Assembly: GCA_946623295.1 (NCBI GenBank)
Contig: CAMOQY010000113.1
Coordinates: 1 to 5,454, forward strand
Length of the DNA: 5,454 nucleotides
Reading direction: 5' to 3'
Source of the DNA: an uncultured Lachnospiraceae bacterium
Lineage (GTDB): Bacteria; Bacillota; Clostridia; Lachnospirales; Lachnospiraceae
Below are positions 1 through 4,878 of this stretch, one piece after another. The position numbers and the translations under genes are program-made. The notes beneath the pieces are model-generated. The model did no database searches. It had not been told where the DNA came from and saw nothing but the letters and a program-made list of their open reading frames with translations. Positions within the stretch are counted from its first letter, which is position 1. Every line of letters begins with the position of its first letter.

Positions 1-56
1 CGTCAAAGCGTTTTTCGGGCTTTTTTCAGATAATTTGTGAACTTTTTTAAAAAAGA
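1..56. other. AT-rich edge region, no gene assigned
   Basis: I see no supportable gene here. All three forward frames reach a stop by about position 48, so the end of an upstream gene could lie here, but nothing identifies it. The stretch is rich in T runs. At 42-55 there is a 14-bp A/T palindrome (C, six T, six A, G) just upstream of the regulator promoter. It could act as an UP-like element or be chance in AT-rich DNA. Confidence 0.4.
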
Positions 57-67
57 GTGGCAAAATA

Positions 68-96
68 TTTACTTTTTGGATATATTAAGATACAAT
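68..96 (+). promoter_or_regulatory. Predicted sigma-A-type promoter of the BlaI/MecI-like gene
   Basis: The -35 candidate TTTACT (68-73) and the -10 candidate TACAAT (91-96) are separated by exactly 17 bp. Transcription would begin near 103, giving a leader of about 38 bases before the ATG at 141. The promoter lies inside the upstream extension opened by the GTG at 57, which argues against that earlier start. I could not find a clean TACA-N-TGTA dyad of the kind BlaI/MecI proteins bind, so autoregulation is not shown. Confidence 0.6.
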
Positions 97-127
97 ATGA
101 GCCGTTAGAATTCTACGTCTACTCTTC

Positions 128-134
128 AGGAGGA
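128..134 (+). promoter_or_regulatory. Ribosome binding site deciding the BlaI/MecI-like start
   Basis: AGGAGGA lies six bases before the ATG at 141. This strong Shine-Dalgarno match fixes the start at 141 rather than at the in-frame GTG at 57, which has no such site. Confidence 0.85.
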
Positions 135-140
135 AGTACA

Positions 141-506
141 ATGGTTAATTATCAGATGGGAGAACTTGAGGGACGTTTTGCGGATATAATCTGGGAGAAT
201 GAGCCGGTAAGTTCCGCTGAACTTGCAGCGCTGGGCGAGAAGGCCTTCGGATGGAAAAAGACTACCGCGTATACTGTTCTGAAAAGGCTTTGCCTGAAGG
301 GCATTTTCCAAAACACAAGAGGAGTTGTTTCTTCGTGCCTCAGCCGCGACAGATTTTATGCGGAAAAGAGCGTCAAGTTTGTAGATGATTTCTGCGGCGG
401 CTCTCTTTCGGCATTTGTATGCGGATTCTGCTCGTGCAAAAAGCTGAATAAAAAAGAGGCCGAGGAAGTCGCAAGGATCATCAAGGAGAATACCAAGAGT
501 AAATGA
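141..506 (+). CDS. BlaI/MecI/CopY-family transcriptional repressor (orphan)
   Basis: A 121-residue winged-helix regulator of the Penicillinase_R (BlaI/MecI) family. Family members bind operator DNA as dimers and repress target genes, classically until a BlaR1/MecR1 sensor protease triggers their cleavage. The N-terminal winged helix spans roughly residues 5-70. The typical recognition-helix region WKKTTAYTVLKRL is at 38-50, followed by KGIFQN at 53-58. The remainder (about 70-121) is the helical dimerisation part. Length matches the family. The ATG at 141 is chosen because of its strong ribosome site and because it removes a non-homologous N-terminal extension. No BlaR1-like membrane peptidase follows; the next gene is convergent. 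Oddly, the dimerisation region carries four clustered cysteines (C85, C94, C97, C99), with C51 and C66 elsewhere. Family assignment is strong. The targets and inducing signal are unknown, and nothing here links it to beta-lactam resistance. Confidence 0.9.
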   Translation: MVNYQMGELEGRFADIIWENEPVSSAELAALGEKAFGWKKTTAYTVLKRLCLKGIFQNTRGVVSSCLSRDRFYAEKSVKFVDDFCGGSLSAFVCGFCSCKKLNKKEAEEVARIIKENTKSK

Positions 507-535
507 TCCGTTTGATCCGCCGTTGCGCGGACACG

Positions 536-563
536 AAAAAGACCGGGACTGCCGGTCTTTTTT
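536..563. terminator. Bidirectional intrinsic terminator
   Basis: The stem GACCGG (541-546) pairs with CCGGTC (552-557) around a five-base loop. It is extended by an A run (536-540) opposite a T run (558-563). Read forward it ends the BlaI/MecI-like gene. Read in reverse it also ends in a U-rich tract and sits downstream of the DUF1858 gene, so it probably serves both convergent genes. Confidence 0.85.
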
Positions 564-601
564 GCGTTGTTTTTTACGCCGCCTGAAATAAAACGGAGCG
601 C

Positions 602-802
602 TTACTTTGACGCCAGATAGGTGTTGATGTCCTCGATCAGCAGATCCTCGTCCATGCCGTGGACCATGCAAGCCTCCTCGAGAGTCTCGCCCTGGGATGA
701 AGGACAGCCTACGCAGTGCATGCCGGCGTTCATCAGGATGGGTGCGATGCTGATATCGGCAGCGAGTATCTCGCCTATGGTCATATCTTTTGTTACTACC
801 AT
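602..802 (-). CDS. DUF1858 domain protein (hybrid-cluster-associated redox disulfide type)
   Basis: A 66-residue protein that is essentially one DUF1858 domain. It opens with TKDMTIGEIL (residues 4-13) and has the family core GMHCVGC (27-33), followed by ETLEEACMVHGMD (39-51). C30 and C33 form the conserved C-x2-C pair thought in this family to act as a redox-active disulfide; homologues are often found with hybrid-cluster or other iron-sulfur proteins. That role is family knowledge and has not been demonstrated here. An in-frame ATG five codons upstream (817) is rejected: its codons overlap the GGAGG that serves the ATG at 802. The gene is divergent from the ferredoxin gene across 171 bases and has its own good promoter. 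A third cysteine, C45, lies in a position I would expect to be alanine-like in homologues. It is small, soluble and presumably cytoplasmic. Confidence 0.92.
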   Translation of the reverse strand: MVVTKDMTIGEILAADISIAPILMNAGMHCVGCPSSQGETLEEACMVHGMDEDLLIEDINTYLASK

Positions 803-810
803 TCTTTTTT

Positions 811-815
811 CCTCC
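811..815 (-). promoter_or_regulatory. Ribosome binding site deciding the DUF1858 start
   Basis: On the reverse strand GGAGG (815 to 811) precedes the ATG at 802-800 by eight bases. The other in-frame ATG (817-815) overlaps this motif and has no Shine-Dalgarno of its own, so translation almost certainly begins at 802. Confidence 0.88.
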
Positions 816-867
816 ATATTATTATTGGCCTTGCGGCGCTTGGCTGCGCCTTTTCGGACCGCTGGTA

Positions 868-896
868 AGTATATTACAAAGAAAGAGTCTTTTCAA
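868..896 (-). promoter_or_regulatory. Predicted promoter of the DUF1858 gene
   Basis: On the reverse strand the -35 TTGAAA (896-891) and the -10 TATACT (873-868) are separated by 17 bp. Transcription would start near 861, giving a leader of roughly 60 bases. The leader can fold a small hairpin: GGCGC pairs with GCGCC within 835-850, six-base loop. The hairpin leaves the ribosome site free. Confidence 0.75.
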
Positions 897-906
897 CAGT
901 TTTCAC

Positions 907-935
907 TTGAATTTACGCTATGCATGTATTAAAAT
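907..935 (+). promoter_or_regulatory. Predicted promoter of the ferredoxin gene
   Basis: The -35 TTGAAT (907-912) and the -10 TAAAAT (930-935) are separated by exactly 17 bp. The expected start is near 942, in the middle of a palindrome at 934-947. This promoter faces away from the DUF1858 promoter, and only ten bases (897-906) separate the two -35 elements. The two polymerase footprints would therefore overlap. Confidence 0.75.
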
Positions 936-947
936 GTGCATGCACAT
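934..947. promoter_or_regulatory. 14-bp perfect palindrome, operator candidate at the ferredoxin start point
   Basis: ATGTGCATGCACAT equals its own reverse complement. It begins just inside the ferredoxin -10 element and covers the predicted +1. The core TGCATG also occurs at 921-926 in the promoter spacer, 16 bp upstream of the copy at 937-942. The position is that of a classical repressor operator. The binding protein is unknown. Confidence 0.5.
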
Positions 948-973
948 AAGAAGTACTAAAGGAGGATTTTGCT

Positions 974-1144
974 ATGGCATACGTTATTTCAGATGAGTGT
1001 TTAATGTGTGGATCCTGCGCTGGTGAGTGCCCTGTAGGCGCCATCTCCGAGGGAGACGGAAAGTATGTTATCGACGCTGACGCCTGCCTTGACTGCGGCA
1101 CCTGTGAGGCTACCTGCCCTGCCGGCGCTATCTCTCAGGGTTGA
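974..1144 (+). CDS. 2[4Fe-4S] clostridial-type ferredoxin
   Basis: A 56-residue electron carrier, the usual size for clostridial ferredoxins. It holds two cluster motifs: C9-x2-C12-x2-C15-x3-C19-Pro and C38-x2-C41-x2-C44-x3-C48-Pro. Under the family rule, the first three cysteines of each motif bind one cubane and the fourth binds the other. The two halves are internal repeats, each ending in a GAIS tetrapeptide (22-25 and 51-54). Such proteins carry low-potential electrons between enzymes such as pyruvate:ferredoxin oxidoreductase, hydrogenase and Rnf; none of these partners is in the window. The start is secured by AAAGGAGG (958-965) eight bases before the ATG. It is a monocistronic unit with its own promoter and a strong terminator, consistent with high expression. 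It is divergent from the DUF1858 redox gene, suggesting related physiology. Identification is near certain. Confidence 0.97.
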   Translation: MAYVISDECLMCGSCAGECPVGAISEGDGKYVIDADACLDCGTCEATCPAGAISQG

Positions 1145-1160
1145 TCGTCCGTATAAAGGA

Positions 1161-1187
1161 GCGGCCTCTTTTTGAGGCCGCTTTTTT
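1161..1187 (+). terminator. Strong intrinsic terminator of the ferredoxin gene
   Basis: GCGGCCTC (1161-1168) pairs perfectly with GAGGCCGC (1174-1181) around a T5 loop, followed by six T (1182-1187). It lies 17 bases after the ferredoxin stop. On the reverse strand the same hairpin follows the MATE gene, but with a weaker U tract, so it may help terminate that gene too. Confidence 0.93.
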
Positions 1188-1201
1188 ATGTATGCCGATA
1201 C

Positions 1202-2548
1202 TCAGATCAGCTTTCTTCTGTACCACTTGCTTCCGCAGAACCTGGCTATAAAAATGATGCTGCGCACTGTCCAGTCGAGGAACATTGCCAGCCAGACTCC
1301 GTACACACCCATGTCAAAGGCAAGAGCCAGCAGATACGAGGCGCCCACGCGGAAAAGCCACATGGAAATCATCGATACGATCATGGTGAAGCGCGCGTCG
1401 TTTGCGGCGCGGAGAGTGTTCGGGGTATTAAAGGACAGCGACCAGATGGGATTTGCGATCGTGTGCCAGAGAATAAGCGTCGAGGCGATCTCGTATGACT
1501 GCGGACTCATATCGTAGAGTCCCAGCAGCACGGGCCTGAGCAGTACGGTGACTACGCCGACCAGCACGTTGGAGACGATGGATATACCGATAAGTATCTT
1601 TGTATAGCGCCTCGCTTCGTCTACTCTGCCCGCGCCGATACAGTGACCGACGATCGTTACAAGCCCGAGGCTTATGGCAGTTCCGGGAATAATCATGTAG
1701 TTGCACAGTGATGACGCAACGGAATTTCCCATGATGGAAGAGGTGCCGAACATCGCGATAAGCGAGAGCACGACGATCTTGCCGAGCTGAAAGATTCCGT
1801 TTTCGATACCGGTCGGAATACCGACGGAGAGGATCTTTTTGATGACGCGCATCTTCGGACGCAGCTTGTGGAGACTGCTGACGTAGATGGCGTTCTTTTT
1901 GTTGTGAAGAAGCCCCAGGATAGTCATGGAGCCGATGACGCGCGATATGAGAGTAGCGATGGCTGCTCCGGCGACGCCCATATCCAGTACAAAGATAAAC
2001 AGAGCGTTTCCGGCGATGTTTATGAGGTTCATCATCAGCGAGACACGCATCGATATCCCGGAATTGCCTATGGAGCGGTAGATAGCGGCGCAGGAGTTGT
2101 ATATGCCGAGGAAAGGATACCCGAGGACAGTGAAAATAAAGTAGGTCATGGCGCTGGACATGACGTCGGCCTCGACGCGCCCGAAGATGAAGCCGAGCAG
2201 CCCGCGTCCGCCAATCAGCATGACGCAGGTAAAGGCAAGCGCTATTCCGGTGGAGGCAAACAGAAGCTGGCCTGCGGCCTCTCTGGCTGCTTCAGGCTGC
2301 CTGTGCCCGATGTACTGCGAGCAGACGACCGCGCCTCCTGTAGCCAGAGCGGATAAAACGACACGTACAAGGTGGTTGATGTTGTCCACGAGCGAGACGC
2401 CGGATACGGCTGCTTCGCCGGCACGCGAGACCATGATCTGGTCGGCAAGCCCTACGGTAACAGCCAGTATCTGCTCTACCAGCAGCGGGATCATCAGCGC
2501 AGCTATCGCCTTTGCCGAAAAAACATGTCCTGCCTTTTTTTCTTCCAT
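1202..2548 (-). CDS. MATE-family multidrug/toxic-compound exporter
   Basis: A 448-residue integral membrane protein of the MATE family. These are Na+- or H+-coupled antiporters that export cationic drugs, dyes and metabolites through the cytoplasmic membrane. Length and hydrophobicity fit the usual twelve helices in two six-helix halves. The first half starts at about residue 14 with IPLLVEQ (20-26), then LADQIMVS (34-41), in which D36 lies where family transporters often carry an important acidic residue, then AAVSGVSLVD (46-55). The second half begins near 240 with SVGIPTGIENGIFQLG. A basic cytoplasmic loop lies between the halves. The ATG at 2548 is preceded only by a weak, close AGAGGGG, but the N-terminus aligns with the family as I know it. 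It lies 89 bases downstream of mecA in the same direction. It has no clear promoter of its own, so it may depend partly on read-through. The substrate cannot be predicted. Confidence 0.95.
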   Translation of the reverse strand: MEEKKAGHVFSAKAIAALMIPLLVEQILAVTVGLADQIMVSRAGEAAVSGVSLVDNINHLVRVVLSALATGGAVVCSQYIGHRQPEAAREAAGQLLFASTGIALAFTCVMLIGGRGLLGFIFGRVEADVMSSAMTYFIFTVLGYPFLGIYNSCAAIYRSIGNSGISMRVSLMMNLINIAGNALFIFVLDMGVAGAAIATLISRVIGSMTILGLLHNKKNAIYVSSLHKLRPKMRVIKKILSVGIPTGIENGIFQLGKIVVLSLIAMFGTSSIMGNSVASSLCNYMIIPGTAISLGLVTIVGHCIGAGRVDEARRYTKILIGISIVSNVLVGVVTVLLRPVLLGLYDMSPQSYEIASTLILWHTIANPIWSLSFNTPNTLRAANDARFTMIVSMISMWLFRVGASYLLALAFDMGVYGVWLAMFLDWTVRSIIFIARFCGSKWYRRKLI

Positions 2549-2595
2549 TACCCCTCTTTTTCCGTCCGGCCGTAAGATTTTCTGACCGAACTAAA

Positions 2596-2615
2596 GCGGA
2601 CGTTTTCACGTCCGC
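2596..2615 (-). other. Perfect hairpin with GAAA tetraloop between mecA and the MATE gene
   Basis: Read on the reverse strand, GCGGACGT pairs with all eight bases of ACGTCCGC around a GAAA tetraloop, then TTTAGTT follows. The tail has only three consecutive T, so it is a poor intrinsic terminator. It could be a leaky terminator, an RNA-stabilising hairpin or a processing site that sets the mecA to MATE ratio. Confidence 0.6.
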
Positions 2616-2637
2616 CGGTGTTATTTGTTAAATAAAA

Positions 2638-3363
2638 TCATCTTTTTGACAATCGCGCGAGCGCGTCGCCGTCATAAACCGTAGTGTAGTGTTCACGGTA
2701 ATATGCCTCGCTCATACAGTTGACCCGTACCTGCGAGCCGTACTCAGTGAGCAGGTTGCAGATCTTGTTGAACAGCTCAGCGTCGCATTCACCCTTGTGA
2801 AGAACAAGATAGAAGCCGCCGTCGGGTCTCTCGTAAAGACTGGACTCCTGATCGAAAAACCTGCCTGCTATAGAGGCCGCAGACCTCGCTTCTTTGAGAT
2901 CTTCAAAGAAAAATGCCCTGTAGAGGTCGTCAGGCTCGCCGGCCTCGTCCTTGCTCTGGGTGATCTCTCTTGTGGCAAGATCGATAAACCTGCCGAAGGC
3001 GCGCAAAACATCCTCAGCCGTGCTGTGGGCAGGCGCGGAGGTATCAGGGACGGAGGAACCGAGCCGGGACATCACGGAAGGAGCAAATCTCGCAAAGCGC
3101 GTATCGAGCTCCTCCGGATTATCGACTTTTGTGATAAAGCACACAAGCCCGTCGCCTCCCATAGGGATCGCTTCGATCATGAGGGGAGAGCCCTCTGCCT
3201 GAAAGCCTACGAGATTACCGGCTTCCTCGATCATATCGTTAAAGAGCTTGCGGGCCTTTTCCGTACCGTAGGCCAGCTCGCGCAGATTGATCTGGCGCGA
3301 TTCCAGATCGCGGCTGCTGAGCGTGCATTTTATTTGATTGTCGTTGACTCTCTCTATTTTCAT
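2638..3363 (-). CDS. mecA: MecA-family adaptor protein for the ClpC protease
   Basis: A 241-residue adaptor (about the family's usual length) that, in Bacillus, delivers substrates such as ComK to ClpCP and activates ClpC assembly. The N-terminal substrate-binding domain has the signature MKIERVNDNQIKCTLSS (1-17), then LAYGTEKARKLFNDM (30-44) and MIEAIP (62-67), ending near PEELDTRFARFAP (82-95). A variable linker runs from about 96 to 145. The C-terminal ClpC-binding domain (about 148-241) includes FFFEDL, GFYLVLHKG and a near-terminal YYREHYTTVYDGDALARL stretch. The conserved N-terminus fixes the ATG at 3363, and a stop codon lies two codons upstream. No Shine-Dalgarno is visible, and a possible promoter places +1 at about the ATG. 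The gene is divergent from the exonuclease gene and precedes the MATE gene. This is the proteolysis adaptor, not the methicillin-resistance mecA. What it targets in this organism is unknown. Confidence 0.93.
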   Translation of the reverse strand: MKIERVNDNQIKCTLSSRDLESRQINLRELAYGTEKARKLFNDMIEEAGNLVGFQAEGSPLMIEAIPMGGDGLVCFITKVDNPEELDTRFARFAPSVMSRLGSSVPDTSAPAHSTAEDVLRAFGRFIDLATREITQSKDEAGEPDDLYRAFFFEDLKEARSAASIAGRFFDQESSLYERPDGGFYLVLHKGECDAELFNKICNLLTEYGSQVRVNCMSEAYYREHYTTVYDGDALARLSKR

Positions 3364-3370
3364 ATTCTAT

Positions 3371-3398
3371 AGTTTATCTGTTTTCGTGGAAATGTAAA
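3371..3398 (-). promoter_or_regulatory. Tentative mecA promoter with start point at the ATG
   Basis: On the reverse strand TTTACA (3398-3393) and TAAACT (3376-3371) are 16 bp apart, each matching consensus at only four or five positions. The predicted +1, about 3364, is next to the ATG at 3363. The surrounding DNA is AT-rich, so other weak promoters further upstream are possible. Confidence 0.35.
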
Positions 3399-3452
3399 TA
3401 TCAGAAGGCCTTTTTTCATAAAAATTTAATTTTTAGGCGTGTGCCGCCCGTA

Positions 3453-3481
3453 TTGAATGAAAACGGCGTCTGTTGTATAAT
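3453..3481 (+). promoter_or_regulatory. Strong predicted promoter of the exonuclease gene
   Basis: The -35 TTGAAT (3453-3458) and a perfect -10 TATAAT (3476-3481) are separated by 17 bp. Transcription would begin near 3488, giving a leader of about 29 bases with AGGAAG (3506-3511) five bases before the ATG at 3517. A 7-bp inverted repeat (GCGTCTG at 3466-3472 and CAGACGC at 3490-3496) brackets the -10 element and may be an operator. Confidence 0.8.
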
Positions 3482-3516
3482 ATCGCAGTCAGACGCGTTA
3501 AAGATAGGAAGTATTT

Positions 3517-4482
3517 ATGAATTATATCGTTTTTGATCTGGAATGGAACCAGAGCCCGGGGGGCAAGGCGCATGAAAATCCGCGGATGCCCTTTGAGATC
3601 ATCGAGATAGGCGCCGTAAAGCTCAGCGACAGGCGCAAAAAGATCGACACCTTTTCAGAAGTTATCAGGCCGCTGGTCTACCACAAGCTTCACTTCAGGA
3701 TGAAAGAGGTAGTGCCGCTCAGCGAGGAGGAGCTCTCGCGGGCGAGGACATTTTCCAGGGTCGTCAGGGATTTTATCAAGTGGATAGGCGATGAGGAGTT
3801 CAGATTCGTTACCTGGGGAAACCTGGATGTGATGGAGCTCCAGCGCAACCTCGACTACTACCGCATCCCGTATGATTTCGGAAAGCCGCTGCTTTATTAT
3901 GACCTGCAAAAGCTCTACAGCATCCTCAATGATGACGGCAAGAGCCGCCTTGCTCTCGAGGACGCGGTCGACGTACTTGGCATAGAAAAGGACATCCCCT
4001 TCCACAGAGCCTACGATGACGCCTATTATACCGCAAAGGTCATGCAGACGATCGATTTCAAGGCTGTAAAAGAATACCTCTCGGTGGATTACTACCATCT
4101 GCCGCAGACCCGCGAGGAGGAGATAAATCTCGATTTCCCGACGTATTCAAAATTCGTCTCGAGAGTCTTTCCCGACAAGGTCGCCGCTATGAACGACAAG
4201 GGCGTGACGCTCCTCACCTGCCCCAAGTGCAAGATGCCGGTGTGGCGCAAGCAGAAGTGGTTTTCGACCGGAAGCAGCGGGGTATATCTGGGACTTGTAA
4301 AGTGCCCGCGCCACGGCTACGTCAAGGGCAAGATTCGCATGAAAGCAGCTCCCGGAGGCGAGTTTGCGGTAAGGACCGTAAAGCTTGCCAGTGAGGAGGA
4401 AGCCCAGCGCATAAGGGAGCGGAGAGAACAGCTCCAGGAAAAACACCGCAGAGAGCGCCGCAGACACAAGGCGGCGAAGTGA
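3517..4482 (+). CDS. DEDDh-type 3'-5' exonuclease with C-terminal zinc-ribbon-like segment and basic tail
   Basis: A 321-residue protein whose first ~185 residues form an RNase T/DnaQ-like exonuclease fold, which removes nucleotides from the 3' ends of RNA or DNA using two metal ions. Visible active-site motifs are Exo I FDLEW (D7, E9), Exo II around WGNLD (D104) and Exo III HRAYDD, with H163 and D168 in H-x4-D spacing, so the full DEDDh set is present. It resembles the KapD/ERI1-like branch. The second part is unusual: CPKC (235-238) and CPRH (263-266) could bind a zinc ion, followed by the highly basic GYVKGKIRMK (267-276). The C-terminus (about 295-321) is a charged Arg/Lys/Glu helix likely to contact nucleic acid. 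The gene is a single unit with its own promoter and terminator, divergent from mecA. Exonuclease activity is confidently inferred; the substrate (RNA or DNA) is not determined. Confidence 0.92.
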   Translation: MNYIVFDLEWNQSPGGKAHENPRMPFEIIEIGAVKLSDRRKKIDTFSEVIRPLVYHKLHFRMKEVVPLSEEELSRARTFSRVVRDFIKWIGDEEFRFVTWGNLDVMELQRNLDYYRIPYDFGKPLLYYDLQKLYSILNDDGKSRLALEDAVDVLGIEKDIPFHRAYDDAYYTAKVMQTIDFKAVKEYLSVDYYHLPQTREEEINLDFPTYSKFVSRVFPDKVAAMNDKGVTLLTCPKCKMPVWRKQKWFSTGSSGVYLGLVKCPRHGYVKGKIRMKAAPGGEFAVRTVKLASEEEAQRIRERREQLQEKHRRERRRHKAAK

Positions 4483-4485
4483 TAA

Positions 4486-4542
4486 AAAGGACGGCCCCGT
4501 ATGGTGCATTCGATGAAGGCATCTTACGGGACCGTCCTTTAT
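4486..4542. terminator. Long-stem bidirectional terminator between convergent genes
   Basis: AAAGGACGG (4486-4494) pairs with CCGTCCTTT (4532-4540). After one C/A mismatch, CCCGTA (4496-4501) pairs with TACGGG (4525-4530), giving about 15 bp closed by a 23-base loop. A/T tracts flank both sides, so either the exonuclease or the opposing small gene could be ended here. The large loop is atypical for a plain terminator. Confidence 0.8.
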
Positions 4543-4573
4543 CTGTATGACCGCGCTGTCTCTATCTGAGCGG

Positions 4574-4867
4574 TCACTCTACTGTAATGAACACATTTTC
4601 CGCATGATCCGAATACAGGCCGGTCATGCTCTCTCCGAATTTCTCGGAGATCATCGTACGGATGAGGTTTTCGATCCGAACATGCTCGGGGGTGCGGCAG
4701 TCGAGATTTACCGCCTTTTCCAGATCGACCCATTCGCTCTCGGCTGACGCGGCCAGCATCAGGCCGTCGCTCTCGTCCTGGTCGGAGACGAACGAAGTGC
4801 CGGCGAAGTCATTGAGGGTATCTACGAATTCTTTTTCTGTGAAACGGAGCGTCTTTTCTTTTTTCAT
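4574..4867 (-). CDS. Hypothetical small acidic protein
   Basis: A 97-residue protein that I do not recognise. It starts with a basic patch (KKEKTLRFTEKE, residues 2-13) and continues as an acidic, probably helical protein. A short cluster DQDESDG (29-35) precedes the hydrophobic LMLAASAE. There is one cysteine, and no signal peptide or membrane segment. The start at 4867 is preferred: AAGGA lies six bases upstream, and the predicted -10 and -35 elements lie within the 29-codon extension that would begin at 4954. That extension also reads as low-quality protein. The gene converges with the exonuclease gene and is divergent from the flippase-like gene, with which it seems to share a -35 element. 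Reality as a gene is supported by promoter, ribosome site and terminator together. Function is unknown. Confidence 0.75.
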   Translation of the reverse strand: MKKEKTLRFTEKEFVDTLNDFAGTSFVSDQDESDGLMLAASAESEWVDLEKAVNLDCRTPEHVRIENLIRTMISEKFGESMTGLYSDHAENVFITVE

Positions 4868-4873
4868 GGCATA

Positions 4874-4878
4874 TCCTT
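4874..4878 (-). promoter_or_regulatory. Ribosome binding site deciding the hypothetical gene start
   Basis: On the reverse strand AAGGA (4878 to 4874) precedes the ATG at 4867 by six bases, supporting the shorter 97-residue form. Confidence 0.7.

Noticed and set aside
57..140. GTG at 57 as the start of the BlaI/MecI-like protein
   Set aside because: The 28 extra residues do not resemble the family. They contain the predicted promoter and the AGGAGGA that serves the ATG at 141.
126..671. 181-codon open frame on the reverse strand across the regulator
   Set aside because: It overlaps the regulator, a terminator and the DUF1858 gene, has low-complexity basic sequence and no recognisable motif. 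It is a shadow frame.
803..817. Earlier ATG at 817 for the DUF1858 gene
   Set aside because: It overlaps the GGAGG ribosome site of the ATG at 802 and adds five residues that come from that site.
1868..2356. Open frames antisense to the MATE gene, including this 162-codon one
   Set aside because: The product is a polar, low-quality sequence produced by the antisense of a membrane-protein gene. There is no ribosome site.
141..3363. A methicillin-resistance (mec) locus, because a BlaI/MecI-like gene and mecA both occur
   Set aside because: The mecA here encodes the ClpC adaptor, not penicillin-binding protein 2a. The two genes are distant and separately oriented, and no sensor protease is present. 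The shared names are coincidental.
2689..3372. 227-codon open frame antisense to mecA
   Set aside because: It is long, but it mirrors a clear MecA protein, has no promoter or ribosome site, and gives no family resemblance.
3420..3434. 15-base A/T palindrome (AAAAATT, T, AATTTTT) upstream of the exonuclease promoter
   Set aside because: It is symmetric but of very low complexity in an AT-rich divergent region. It may bend DNA or act as an UP element, but there is nothing specific to support an operator.
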